A stretch of 64,000 bases of DNA from Pseudonocardia halophobica (GCF_027922425.1 NZ_BSFQ01000008.1:1-64000), one strand, 5' to 3'. Numbered from the stretch's first letter, positions 15,565 through 25,835 are shown. The notes: a model not told the origin generated them from the sequence alone. Numbers and translations are program-made.

Positions 15565-15783
15565 ATGAGTCCCGTCCCCATGGACCATCACGAGAAGATG
15601 CGGCTGCGCGCTGCCGCGTTCCGGGTCACCCGCCTGTACCCCGGTCCCGTCGGTGAGGTGCTCTCCCGGGAGCTCCTGACCTGGGAGGAGTTCGGGTACC
15701 GGCTCGGCGGCGGTCAGCTCGTGATGCGGCTGGTCGACCACGTGCTCAAGACCCCGCTCAACCAGGACGGCGTCGCCGCCTGA
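15565..15783 (+). CDS. Small conserved protein of unknown function
   Basis: 72 residues: MDHHEKMRLRAAAFRVTRLYPGP, then LSRELLTWEEFGYRLG, then MRLVDHVLKTPL. It has no cysteines, signal peptide or membrane helix. The strong ribosome-binding site GGAGGTGAG, 5 nt before the ATG, decides the start. A -10-like TAGGAT lies about 105 bp upstream, next to an AGTGA..TCACT inverted repeat. It resembles short actinobacterial proteins of unknown role, but I cannot name a family. Confidence 0.7.
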   Translation: MSPVPMDHHEKMRLRAAAFRVTRLYPGPVGEVLSRELLTWEEFGYRLGGGQLVMRLVDHVLKTPLNQDGVAA

Positions 15784-15798
15784 CTCCCCGGGCCCGTC

Positions 15799-16245
15799 CT
15801 ACGGGGCGGGCTCCTGCAGGGTCGTCACGGTCGTCGCCGCCGGACCGCTCGGCACCGTGCCGTCGGCCGACGCGGCCACGGCACCGCCCAGCACCAGCAT
15901 CGCCGCGAGTGTCGCGAGGCTCCCCGCCCGTGCAGCGACCGTGTAGGCCGCCGAGGCGGCGCCGTGCAGCGCCGGGGAAACCCGGCGGTGCCCCCGTTCG
16001 ACCTGCTGTGCCGGCACGCGGCGCAGCACTTCCTCCACCGGTGCCGCCGGGATGCGGTCGGGCCGGTGTACGCCCTGGGTGTGCGAGCGGCCAGGGTGCG
16101 CTCGGCGGTTCTCACCGCGACCCCCACCGTGCCGCGGACCGTGCTGACCCGGAACCGCCGGAAGGGCGACGGTCCGCTCCTCCGGTCCGCCGCCGCGCGG
16201 AACCGGCACGGGGCGAAGGGCCGGGGCGGCGGGGAGCACGGTCAC
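15799..16245 (-). CDS. Hypothetical protein with one C-terminal membrane helix
   Basis: 148 residues. The last 55 look like a real membrane-anchored tail: ALHGAASAAYTVAARAGSLA, then TLAAMLVLGGAVAASADG. The N-terminal 90 residues are rich in Pro, Arg and Gly and could be partly mis-framed. No known domain is recognised. GTG at 16245 has no strong ribosome-binding site. It lies just upstream of nothing but intergenic DNA and downstream of the cox operon, and may be its last member or independent. Confidence 0.42.
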   Translation of the reverse strand: MTVLPAAPALRPVPVPRGGGPEERTVALPAVPGQHGPRHGGGRGENRRAHPGRSHTQGVHRPDRIPAAPVEEVLRRVPAQQVERGHRRVSPALHGAASAAYTVAARAGSLATLAAMLVLGGAVAASADGTVPSGPAATTVTTLQEPAP

Positions 16246-16295
16246 GCCCGGTTCATCGTGACGTCACACACCTCCGTTAACGGACCCTGCCCGCC

Positions 16296-17486
16296 TCACC
16301 CGATCGGAGTCCTCGCACCGCGGACGACCGGCGGACCCGGCCGACCGGCGAGGGCGGCCAGCAGCGCGTCGAGCGCGTCGAGGCTGTGCGCGCTGACGAC
16401 CGCGTCGCAGTAGGGCCAGGCGGCGGCCATCCCGCCGGTGAGCGGGCGGAAACCGGCGTGCCGGGTCCGTGGGTTGGCCCAGACGATCCGGTGGGCGCGT
16501 CGGCGGAGCCGGGCCATGGCGCGGGTGAGCACGGCCGGGTCGCCGGTGTCCCACCCGTCGCTGACCACGAGCACGACCGCACCCCGGCCGAGCGCGCCGC
16601 CACGCACCGTGAGGAACCGCTCCAGCGACTCACCGATCCGGGTGCCGCCGGACCAGTCCGGGGCCAGTCGTCCGGCGCGTTCCAGCGCGAGGGCGGGGCC
16701 GGTCCGGGCGAGGGCGCGGGTCAGCCGGGTCAGCCGGGTGGCGAAGGTGAACACCTCGGCGCGCTGCGTGCCCGCGGCGCAGTAGAGCAGCTGGAGCAGG
16801 GCGCGGGCGTACGGCTCCATCGATCCGGAGATGTCGCAGAGCACGACGAGCGGGCGCGGACGTCGGTGCCGGGCCCGCCGGGCCAGCCGGACGGGTTCCC
16901 CGCCGGTCCGCCTGGCCTCGCGGAGGCTGCGGCGCAGGTCCACCCCCGGACCGTGGGACGCCCGGCGGGTTCGGCGGGTGGCGCGCAGCGGGGTGGCGAT
17001 CCGCAGCCGTCGCATGGCCTCCACCAGCAGCGCGAGCTCGGCGGGGCTGAGTGTGTCGAAGTCGCGCCCGCCCAGCCGTTCGGTCGCGGAGGCGACGGCG
17101 GGGGAGGGCACGGCGCGCCCGGCCCCGTTCGCCGCGCCGTCACCCCGTGGCGGCCCCCCGCCCGCCGCGGCGGCCCCGGCAAGGCCCGTCGTCCGGCCGG
17201 TGGGCGCGGGGTCCGACCCGCTCGTCGTCGGACCGCCGCGGCGCGCTGCGGCCGGATCGGTCACCCCGGTGAAGACGGCGGCGAACACCCGCTCCAGGGC
17301 GGGGAGCTGGGCCGGGTCCGAGACGAGCGTCGCCTGCGCGCACGCCCGGAGCCTGTCGAGCCCGGCCGGTTCGACGGCGACGATCGCCCGGGCGAACCGC
17401 TCGGTGCGGTCCGGGTCGACCGCCAGCCCCGCCGTCCGGCAGGCCTCGGTGAACCGGGCGACCAGGACGGCCAGATCGGCCTTCAC
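16296..17486 (-). CDS. coxE: CoxE-like von Willebrand factor A domain protein
   Basis: 396 residues. The C-terminal ~200 form a VWA domain with the metal-ion-dependent adhesion site DISGSMEPYARALLQLLY, then FATRLTRLTRALA, DWSGGTRIGESLERF and VVLVVSDGWDTGDP. This is the CoxE layout: N-terminal helical region, low-complexity Gly/Ala/Pro linker, VWA. In known systems CoxE works with the AAA ATPase CoxD to mature the copper-molybdenum centre of CO dehydrogenase. The GTG start overlaps the stop of the upstream MoxR fusion as GTGA, so it is the last clear gene of the cox operon. Confidence 0.87.
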   Translation of the reverse strand: MKADLAVLVARFTEACRTAGLAVDPDRTERFARAIVAVEPAGLDRLRACAQATLVSDPAQLPALERVFAAVFTGVTDPAAARRGGPTTSGSDPAPTGRTTGLAGAAAAGGGPPRGDGAANGAGRAVPSPAVASATERLGGRDFDTLSPAELALLVEAMRRLRIATPLRATRRTRRASHGPGVDLRRSLREARRTGGEPVRLARRARHRRPRPLVVLCDISGSMEPYARALLQLLYCAAGTQRAEVFTFATRLTRLTRALARTGPALALERAGRLAPDWSGGTRIGESLERFLTVRGGALGRGAVVLVVSDGWDTGDPAVLTRAMARLRRRAHRIVWANPRTRHAGFRPLTGGMAAAWPYCDAVVSAHSLDALDALLAALAGRPGPPVVRGARTPIG

Positions 17487-19303
17487 GGCGACGCGAGCAG
17501 GGTCGCCAGGCCCGCGGCCCGGACGGCCTGCACGTCCTCGTCGTACTTCAGCACGGCTCCGAGGCTGCGTTCCGTGGCGGCGAGCAGGGCGGGCTCCGCC
17601 CCGGACCCGTCCGTGCCGATCTCGTCCGCGTCGACGCCGAGCACGTGCAGCGCGTTCGCCCAGCTGATCGCCTCCGCCACCCCCGGCGCCTTGAGCAGCT
17701 CCAGGCCTCGGATCCGCTGCACGCTCCCGGCGACCCGGGCTGCCAGCCAGTCCGCGGCCTCGGGCACCCGGCGCCGGACGATCTCCGCGACCCGGTCCGG
17801 GCCGGGGTGCGCGATCCAGTGGTAGAGGCAGCGCCGTTTGAGGGCGTCGTGCAGGTCCCGGGTGCGGTTCGAGGTCAGCACCGCGACGGGCGGGACCGCC
17901 GCACGTCGCGTGCCCAGCTCGGGGATGGTTACCGCGGATTCGGCGAGCAGTTCGAGCAGGAACGCCTCGAACTCGTCGTCGGCCCGGTCGATCTCGTCGA
18001 CCAGCAGCACCGCCGGGCGCGGGCCCGGATGCTCGATCGCGGCGAGCAGCGGCCGCGCGAGCAGGTGCTCGGGCGTGAACAGGTCCGCGTCGGAGAGCTC
18101 CGCGTGGCGGGACTCCGCGAGCCGGATCGACAGCAGCTGCCGCGGGTAGTTCCACTCGTAGAGCGCCTCGGCCGCGGTGATCCCCTCGTGGCACTGCACC
18201 CGCAGCAGCGGCGTGTCGAGCACCTCGGCCAACGCCTTCGCCGCCTGCGTCTTCCCGACCCCCGGCTCGCCCTCCAGCAGAATCGGCTGGCCCAGCCGGA
18301 CGGCCAGGAACAGCGCGGTGGCCAGGGCGTCGTCGGCGAGGTAGCCGGTCGCGTCGAGCCCCGCACGCAACGCGTCGACGTCGACCGGCAGCCCCGGCGC
18401 GGTCATCCGGCGCAACCTCGCCGGGTCGGCGAGGAAGGCGTCCCGGCAGCCGGTGCCGCAGAAGTGGACCGTGCGGCCGTCGTGCACGAGCGGGACCCCC
18501 GCCGGGCCGGTGGCCACCGCCATCCCGCAGACCGGGTCCGTGGCCGTCGGTACCGCCGCCTCCGCCTCTCCGGCCGGCCGGCTCTCGACGAGCTGCGCGT
18601 AGATCGACAGGGCGATCTCCGCCGGGGTCCGGGCCCCGATGTCCAGACCCGCCGGCGCGTGCACCCGGGCGACGTCCTCGGCGGGGACACCGCGTGCCGC
18701 GACCTCCGCCAGCACCCCGGCCGCGCGCCGCCTGCTCGCGACCAGCGCCACGTAGGGCACCCCGGCGCGCAGCGCGGCGGTCAGCACCTCGGGCTCGTCC
18801 CGCCCGTGGGAGGCGACGACGACCGCGGCGGTGTCCGGCGGCAGCGGCGCGGCCGGATCGGTGACGACGCGGACCTCGTGGTCGGCCGCCGCGCCGATGC
18901 GCACCAGGGCCCGGGCCACCGGCGCGTCGCCGAGGACGAGGACCAGCGCGGCCGGCAGCACCGGCTCCAGCAGGAGCTCCAGCGCGCCGCCCGACAGGCA
19001 CGGGTTGTCCACGGTGCGCACCCCCGGTGGCGCGGGAACCCGTGCGCCGCCCGGCCTGATCCAGAGCAGCCCCGGCTCGCCGCTGGCGAGCACCCGCAAT
19101 CCCTCGACCCGCGTGGTCGACTCCGCGCAGGTGCCCCCGACGAAGCCCTCGATCGTGCCGTCCGCCAGCACCAGCGCCCGGTCGCCCGGGCGGGCGCTGG
19201 CCGGGCGTTCCACCCGCACCACGGTCGCGAGCACGTAGGGCGTCCGTCCGGCCCGCAGCTCGTCCGCCCGGCCGAGGAGCTCCGGGTCGCCCACGGCGGT
19301 CAC
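17483..19303 (-). CDS. XdhC - YHS - MoxR (CoxD-like AAA ATPase) fusion protein
   Basis: 606 residues in one uninterrupted frame. Residues ~1-245 are an XdhC/CoxI protein: GFVGGTCAEST, NPCLSGGALELLLEP, a Rossmann VLGDAPVARALV, and HAPAGLDIGARTPAEIALSI. Residues ~253-298 are a YHS metal-binding domain (TDPVCGM at 255-261, then HFCGTGCRDAFLADP). Residues ~300-606 are a MoxR ATPase with Walker A GEPGVGKT (345-352), Walker B VLLVDEID and sensor LTSNRTRDLHDALKRRC. XdhC proteins insert sulphurated molybdenum cofactor; CoxD-like ATPases complete the Cu-S-Mo site. An internal ATG at 18406 (Met300) could also start a separate MoxR protein. It is coupled to coxL and coxE by GTGA overlaps on both sides. 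Confidence 0.88.
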   Translation of the reverse strand: MTAVGDPELLGRADELRAGRTPYVLATVVRVERPASARPGDRALVLADGTIEGFVGGTCAESTTRVEGLRVLASGEPGLLWIRPGGARVPAPPGVRTVDNPCLSGGALELLLEPVLPAALVLVLGDAPVARALVRIGAAADHEVRVVTDPAAPLPPDTAAVVVASHGRDEPEVLTAALRAGVPYVALVASRRRAAGVLAEVAARGVPAEDVARVHAPAGLDIGARTPAEIALSIYAQLVESRPAGEAEAAVPTATDPVCGMAVATGPAGVPLVHDGRTVHFCGTGCRDAFLADPARLRRMTAPGLPVDVDALRAGLDATGYLADDALATALFLAVRLGQPILLEGEPGVGKTQAAKALAEVLDTPLLRVQCHEGITAAEALYEWNYPRQLLSIRLAESRHAELSDADLFTPEHLLARPLLAAIEHPGPRPAVLLVDEIDRADDEFEAFLLELLAESAVTIPELGTRRAAVPPVAVLTSNRTRDLHDALKRRCLYHWIAHPGPDRVAEIVRRRVPEAADWLAARVAGSVQRIRGLELLKAPGVAEAISWANALHVLGVDADEIGTDGSGAEPALLAATERSLGAVLKYDEDVQAVRAAGLATLLASP

Positions 19304-21666
19304 GTGACCGACAGGTCGGTGCGGAGCGGTCTGCCCTGCATCGCCCGCCAGACCTGGGCCGGGGTGAGCGGCATGTCGGCGTGCCGCACCCCGATCGCGT
19401 CCAGCACGGCGTTGACCACCGCCGGCGGCGAACCGACCGTCGCCGACTCCCCGACGCCCTTCGCGCCGATCGGGTGGTGCGGCGACGGGGTCACCGTCTC
19501 GCCCAGCTCCCAGGACGGACACTCCAGCGCGGTGGGCAGCAGGTAGTCCATGAACGACGCGCCCAGGTGGTTGCCGTCCGGGTCGAACGCGAGGGCCTCC
19601 ATCAACGCCATCCCGATGCCGTCGGCGAGGCCGCCGTGGATCTGCCCCTCGACGACCATCGGGTTGATCCGCACCCCGCAGTCGTCGACCGCGACGAACC
19701 GGCGCACCGTCACCTGCCCGGTGCCCGGGTCGACGTCGACGACGCAGACGTAGGCGCCGCACGGGTAGGTCAGGTTCGGCGGGTTGTAGACGCACGTGGC
19801 GTCCAGGTGGCCCTCCACGCCCTCGGGCAGTTCGAGGGCCGAGTGTGCGGCCATCGCGATCTCGGCCATCGACGCCGACGCCGCCGGGTCCCCCCGGACC
19901 TCGAACCGGCCCTTGACGAACTCCAGGTCCGACGGCGCGACCTCCAGCATCGCCGACGCCACGATCCGGGCCCGTTCCCGGACCTTGCGCGCCACCAGCG
20001 CGGTCGCCGCCCCCGAGACCGGGGTCGAGCGGGAGCCGTAGGTGCCTAGCCCGAACGGCGTCTGGTCGGTGTCCCCCTGGACGACCTCGACGTCGTCCGG
20101 CGAGATGCCCAGCTCCTCCGCGACGATCTGGGCGAACGTCGTCTGGTGGCCCTGGCCCTGGGTCATGCACGACAGCCGCAGCACCGCCTTGCCGGTGGGG
20201 TGCACGCGCAGCTCGGCGCCGTCCGCCATGCCGAGGCCGAGGATGTCCATGTGCTTGCGCGGGCCCGCGCCGACGGCCTCGGTGAAGAACGAGACGCCGA
20301 TGCCCATCAGCTCGCCGCGGGCCCGCTTCTCGGCCTGCTCGCGGCGCAGCTCGGCGTAGCCGGCCAGGTCCAGCGCGGTGCGCAGGGTCTTCGGGTAGTT
20401 CCCGGAGTCGTACTCCCAGCCCAGCGCGGTCCGGTACGGGAACTGCTCGGGCCGGATCAGGTTCTTCATCCGCAGCTCCGCCGGGTCCCAGCCCTGGTCG
20501 CGGGCGAGCACGTCCACCAGCCGTTCGATCAGGTAGACGGCCTCGGTGATCCGGAACGAGCAGGCGTAGGCCACCCCGCCCGGGCACTTGTTGGTGTAGA
20601 CGCCGGTGACGGAGCAGTGCGCGGCGCGCAGGTCGTAGGACCCGGAGAAGACGTGGAACAGCCCGGCGGGCAGCTTCGACGGTTGCGCGGTGCCGTTGAA
20701 CGCCCCGTGGTCGGCGAGCACCTTCACCCGCACCCCGAGCAGGGTGCCGTCCTTCGTGGCGGCGATCTCGCCGTGCATGTGGTAGTCGCGGGCGAAGGAG
20801 GTGCTCATGAGGTTCTCGGAGCGGTCCTCGACCCACTTGACCGGCCGGCCGGTGACGATCGACCCGACGACGGCGCACACGTAGCCGGGGTAGATGCCGA
20901 CCTTGTTGCCGAAGCCGCCGCCGATGTCCGGCGCGATGACCTGGATCTTGTGCTCGGGGATCCCGGCCACCAGGGCGTAGACCGTGCGGTGGGCGTGCGG
21001 TGCCTGGGTGGTGGTGTGCACGGTGAGCTTGCCGCTGACCGGGTCCATGCTCGCGATCGAGCCGCACGTCTCCATCGGGGCGGGGTGCGAGCGCGGGTAG
21101 AGCAGGTCGCACTCGGCGACGACGTCGGCACGGGAGAACACCTCGTCGGTGGCGGCGGCGTCGCCGGCCTCCCAGTCGAAGATGTGGTTGTCCGTGCGGT
21201 GCAGGTCGTCACGGATCACGGGCGCGTCGGGATCGAGGGCGTGGGTGGCGTCGACGACGGCGGGCAGCGGCTCGTACTCGACCTCGATGAGCCCCAGGGC
21301 GTCGCGGGCGGCGTAGCGGTCCTCGGCGACGACGAAGGCGACCTCCTGGCCCTGGAAGCGCACCTTGTCCGTCGCCAGCACGGCCTGCACGTCGTGGCTC
21401 AGCGTCGGCATCCAGGCGAGCCCGAGCCCGGCGAGGGTCTCGCCGGTGATCACGGCCTCGACCTTCGGATGGGCCTCGGCCGCGCTCGTGTCGACGGACA
21501 CGATCCGGGCGTGCGCGTACGGGCTGCGCAGGATCGCCGCGTGCAACATCCCGGGCAGCACGATGTCGTCGAGGTAGCGGCCCGCGCCGCGGAGGAAGCG
21601 GGCGTCCTCCTTGCGCCGCATGGAGCCGAAACCCAGGGGCGTGCTGGCCGCGGCGTGGGTGGTCAT
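19300..21666 (-). CDS. coxL: Aerobic carbon monoxide dehydrogenase large subunit, form I
   Basis: 788 residues, the molybdopterin-binding subunit of Mo-Cu CO dehydrogenase. The active-site loop reads VAYACSFRITEA, with the copper-ligand Cys at residue 369. AYxCSFR is the form I signature that separates true CO dehydrogenases from other xanthine-oxidase relatives. Other family motifs are QAPHAHRTVYALVAGI, IGGGFGNKVGIYPGYV, TQGQGHQTTFAQI, GTYGSRSTPVSG and the catalytic-Glu region GAKGVGESATVGSPP. The enzyme oxidises CO to CO2 and passes electrons through CoxS and CoxM. ATGA overlaps coxS, and GTGA overlaps the XdhC fusion. Confidence 0.96.
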   Translation of the reverse strand: MTTHAAASTPLGFGSMRRKEDARFLRGAGRYLDDIVLPGMLHAAILRSPYAHARIVSVDTSAAEAHPKVEAVITGETLAGLGLAWMPTLSHDVQAVLATDKVRFQGQEVAFVVAEDRYAARDALGLIEVEYEPLPAVVDATHALDPDAPVIRDDLHRTDNHIFDWEAGDAAATDEVFSRADVVAECDLLYPRSHPAPMETCGSIASMDPVSGKLTVHTTTQAPHAHRTVYALVAGIPEHKIQVIAPDIGGGFGNKVGIYPGYVCAVVGSIVTGRPVKWVEDRSENLMSTSFARDYHMHGEIAATKDGTLLGVRVKVLADHGAFNGTAQPSKLPAGLFHVFSGSYDLRAAHCSVTGVYTNKCPGGVAYACSFRITEAVYLIERLVDVLARDQGWDPAELRMKNLIRPEQFPYRTALGWEYDSGNYPKTLRTALDLAGYAELRREQAEKRARGELMGIGVSFFTEAVGAGPRKHMDILGLGMADGAELRVHPTGKAVLRLSCMTQGQGHQTTFAQIVAEELGISPDDVEVVQGDTDQTPFGLGTYGSRSTPVSGAATALVARKVRERARIVASAMLEVAPSDLEFVKGRFEVRGDPAASASMAEIAMAAHSALELPEGVEGHLDATCVYNPPNLTYPCGAYVCVVDVDPGTGQVTVRRFVAVDDCGVRINPMVVEGQIHGGLADGIGMALMEALAFDPDGNHLGASFMDYLLPTALECPSWELGETVTPSPHHPIGAKGVGESATVGSPPAVVNAVLDAIGVRHADMPLTPAQVWRAMQGRPLRTDLSVT

Positions 21667-22157
21667 GACGTCACCGTCCCGGCTGCTGTCCCCGCTTCCG
21701 CGGCTCGGTCGGCGGCCGCCCGGACGGCACGCACGATGTTCTCGTAGCCCGTGCACCGGCAGACCTGGCCCGAGATCGCCTCGCGGATCTCCGCGGGCGA
21801 CGGGTCCGGATTCCGGTCGAGCAGGGCCCGGCTGGTCAGCAGCATGCCCGGCGTGCAGAACCCGCACTGCAGGCCGTGCATGTCGCTGAACGCCTGCTGC
21901 ACCGGGTCCAGCCCGTCCGCACCGGCCAGGCCCTCCACCGTGCGCACCTCGTGCCCGTCGGCCATCACGGCCAGCACCGTGCACGACTTGGCCGGCAGCC
22001 CGTCGAGGAGGACCACGCAGACCCCGCAGTTGGAGGTGTCGCAGCCCCAGTGGGTCCCGGTGAGCCCCAGTTCGTCGCGGAGGAAGTGCACGAGCAGCAG
22101 CCGGGGCTCGACGTCACGGGTGTACTCGACGCCGTTGACGGTGACGGTGATCTGCAT
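21663..22157 (-). CDS. coxS: CO dehydrogenase small subunit, 2x[2Fe-2S]
   Basis: 164 residues. The plant-type ferredoxin cluster is CDTSNCGVC followed by the fourth Cys in AKSC; the second cluster is CGFCTPGM with CRCTGYENI. The C-terminal ~15 residues are Ala/Gly-rich and variable. It relays electrons between the molybdenum site of CoxL and the FAD of CoxM. The ATG follows the coxM stop after one base, and its stop overlaps coxL (ATGA), so the three subunits are tightly coupled. Confidence 0.96.
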   Translation of the reverse strand: MQITVTVNGVEYTRDVEPRLLLVHFLRDELGLTGTHWGCDTSNCGVCVVLLDGLPAKSCTVLAVMADGHEVRTVEGLAGADGLDPVQQAFSDMHGLQCGFCTPGMLLTSRALLDRNPDPSPAEIREAISGQVCRCTGYENIVRAVRAAADRAAEAGTAAGTVTS

Positions 22158-22158
22158 G

Positions 22159-23034
22159 TCAGGCCTCCCGACCGCGGGCGCGTGCGGCGGCCCGGCGCAG
22201 CGAGCGGGCCGTCAGCTCGCCGGCGAGGTGCCGCTTGTAGTCCTCCGGTCCGCGCTGGTCCGCGACGGGCCGGCAGTGCTCGGCCGCGATCCGCCCGGCC
22301 TCGGCGAAGTTCTCCTCGGTCGCCGGCGCGCCGCGCAGGAACTCCTCGGCCTGCGGCGCCCCGAAGTGGTCGGCCCCGACGGCGGTCAGCCCGAGCCCGA
22401 CGTCGGCGACCCGCTCGCCCTCCAGCCAGAGCGCCGCCCCCGCGGCCGCGACGGCCCAGTCCCCGGCGCGGCGCTCCACCTTCGTGTACGCGCTGCCGCC
22501 GCCGGGCCGGACCGAGACCCGGATCTCCACGAGGATCTCCGTGTCCCCGACGACCGTCTGGTACGGCCCGACGTGGAACTCGCGGACGGGCACGGTCCGG
22601 CGGCCGTCCACGCCCTCGATCACCGCGACGGCCCGCAACGCGGTGAAGACCGCCGAGAGGTCCTCGTTCGGGTCCGCCTGGCAGAGCGAGCCGCCGACCG
22701 TCCCCCGGTTGCGCACGACGGGATCGGCGATGACGCGCTCGGCGTCCCGGAACATCGGGAAGTGCTCGCCCGCCACGGCCGAGGCCATCAGCTCGGCGTG
22801 CCGGACCAGCGCGCCGAGGCGGAGCTCACCGCCCTCGAGGCTGATCGTCCGGAGCTCGTCGAGCCCGTTGATGTCGATCAGCGTCTCCGGGTTGGCGAGG
22901 CGCAGCTTCATCATCGGGATGAGGCTGTGCCCCCCGGCGAGCAGCCGCGACTCCGGTCCGTACCGCTGGAGGAGCGCGACGGCGTGGGCGACGCTCGTCG
23001 CCCGCTCGTACTCGAACTGCGCAGGCACCTGCAT
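22159..23034 (-). CDS. coxM: CO dehydrogenase medium (FAD-binding) subunit
   Basis: 291 residues from the preferred start. FAD-binding motifs of the family are AGGHSLIPMMKLRL at residues 33-46 and GTVGGSLCQADPNEDL further on, then a C-terminal CO-dehydrogenase flavoprotein domain. The frame is open to an ATG at 23076, but family members begin at MQVPAQFEYERATSV. The ATG at 23034 is preceded by GGGGGGCG and is preferred. It is the first gene of the operon, order M-S-L as in classic carboxydotrophs. A 20-bp palindrome lies just upstream. Confidence 0.95.
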   Translation of the reverse strand: MQVPAQFEYERATSVAHAVALLQRYGPESRLLAGGHSLIPMMKLRLANPETLIDINGLDELRTISLEGGELRLGALVRHAELMASAVAGEHFPMFRDAERVIADPVVRNRGTVGGSLCQADPNEDLSAVFTALRAVAVIEGVDGRRTVPVREFHVGPYQTVVGDTEILVEIRVSVRPGGGSAYTKVERRAGDWAVAAAGAALWLEGERVADVGLGLTAVGADHFGAPQAEEFLRGAPATEENFAEAGRIAAEHCRPVADQRGPEDYKRHLAGELTARSLRRAAARARGREA

Positions 23035-23087
23035 GGCGCCCCCCGAAGTCGGACGTCCGAGGTGGACGTGAGCCATGGTGGCGGATC

Positions 23088-23107
23088 ATTGTGAGGTCAA
23101 TCACAAT
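23088..23107. promoter_or_regulatory. Palindromic LysR-type operator between coxM and the LysR gene
   Basis: ATTGTGAGGTCAATCACAAT is an inverted repeat with 7-bp arms (ATTGTGA and TCACAAT) around a 6-bp centre, and contains the T-N11-A core of LysR-type sites. It lies 12 bp from the coxM upstream ATG and about 50 bp from the LysR start, so it can serve both divergent genes. The palindrome is more AT-rich than its surroundings. Confidence 0.7.
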
Positions 23108-23158
23108 CAGGCGGCAACGGCGGATTAAGCGTTCGCTTAGGGGACGGGGGGCCTCGCG

Positions 23159-24106
23159 ATGACGCTGACCCAGTTGAGCGTGTTCGTCCTCGCGGCCCGC
23201 CTGGGGTCGGTCAAGGCCGCCGCGAGCACCCTCGGGGTGAGCGAACCGGCCGTCTCCCAGGCGCTCGCCGCGCTCCGCAAGCACTTCGGGGACCCGCTGC
23301 TCACCCGGGGCGAGGCCGGCATGGCCCTGACACCCGGGGGGAAGCGGCTGCTGCCCATCGCCGCCCAGCTGGTGGGGCTCGGCGCGGAGGCCGAGGCAGC
23401 GGTGCGCTCGGCGCTCGGGGCGCCCGAGCAGGTTCGGCTCGTCGCGCCCAGCGACGTCGTCGAGTTCGTCGCCGGGCCGCTGGCGGCCGCGTTCGGGGCG
23501 CGGACGGCCGGCTCCGCGGAGCTGACCGCCGGCGTGGCCGGGACCGGTGAGATGGCGGCGCTGGTCGCGCAGCGGCTCGCGGACATCGCCCTCGGCCCCC
23601 GGCTCGCCACGGACCGCGGCCTCGGCCTCGTCAGTGAGCCGATCGTGAAGTGCCGGCTGGCCGTCCTGGCCGCGCCGGGTGCCGTGCCCCGCGGCACCCC
23701 GGCCCGGTGGGACTGGCTGATCGACCCGTCCGGCACGGACCCCGAGAGCGACGTCGGTCGCCTGCTCGCCGTGCTCGGCGTGCCGGACTCCCGCCGGAGC
23801 GTGTTCCCCAACCAGACGGCGGCCTGGGACGCGGCGATCATGGGTCGGGGCGTGGCCACGGGGCTGACCCATCTGGCCGTGCACCACCTGCGCCGGCGGG
23901 AACTGCAGGTCGTGGACGTGCCGGGCACCCCTGTCGAGCTGTGCTGGCACGCCACGATGCTGCCCGCCGACCGTCGCGCTCCCGGGGCGACCACGCTGCG
24001 CCGGTTCCTCGGCACCCCGGAGGCGACCAAGCTGCTGCGCTCCCCGGGGACGGGGGTGCCGCCGTCCCGCTTCCGCCCGCCGGTCTACGTGACGATCTGG
24101 AGCTGA
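23159..24106 (+). CDS. LysR family transcriptional regulator of the cox operon
   Basis: 315 residues. The N-terminal winged helix is clear: LTQLSVFVLAARLGSVKAAA, then STLGVSEPAVSQALAALRKH, then DPLLTRGEAGMALTPGGKRL. A periplasmic-binding-like effector domain follows. It is divergent from coxM, with a LysR-type palindrome between them, so it is the likely activator of CO dehydrogenase expression. No clear Shine-Dalgarno sequence precedes the ATG (GGGGGGCCTCGCG is G-rich). The effector is unknown. Confidence 0.88.
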   Translation: MTLTQLSVFVLAARLGSVKAAASTLGVSEPAVSQALAALRKHFGDPLLTRGEAGMALTPGGKRLLPIAAQLVGLGAEAEAAVRSALGAPEQVRLVAPSDVVEFVAGPLAAAFGARTAGSAELTAGVAGTGEMAALVAQRLADIALGPRLATDRGLGLVSEPIVKCRLAVLAAPGAVPRGTPARWDWLIDPSGTDPESDVGRLLAVLGVPDSRRSVFPNQTAAWDAAIMGRGVATGLTHLAVHHLRRRELQVVDVPGTPVELCWHATMLPADRRAPGATTLRRFLGTPEATKLLRSPGTGVPPSRFRPPVYVTIWS

Positions 24107-24156
24107 CCCGGCCTCGGATCCGACGTGCGGATCGCGGCCGGCGGGGCGAGCGCCAC

Positions 24157-24186
24157 GCGGCCGACCGGCCGGAGCCGGTCGGCCGC
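24157..24186. terminator. Bidirectional hairpin between the LysR and acyl-CoA ligase genes
   Basis: Perfect 13-bp arms (GCGGCCGACCGGC and GCCGGTCGGCCGC) around CGGA, between two convergent genes and 11 bp from the ligase stop codon. Confidence 0.7.
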
Positions 24187-24197
24187 GACGACCTTCC

Positions 24198-25831
<1,634 letters not shown>

Positions 25832-25835
<4 letters not shown>

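Noticed and set aside
19304..21112. Upstream extension of the XdhC-YHS-MoxR frame to 21112
   Set aside because: This part is in another frame over coxL and encodes Arg/Gly/Pro-rich sequence. The real start is the GTG at 19303 overlapping the coxL stop.
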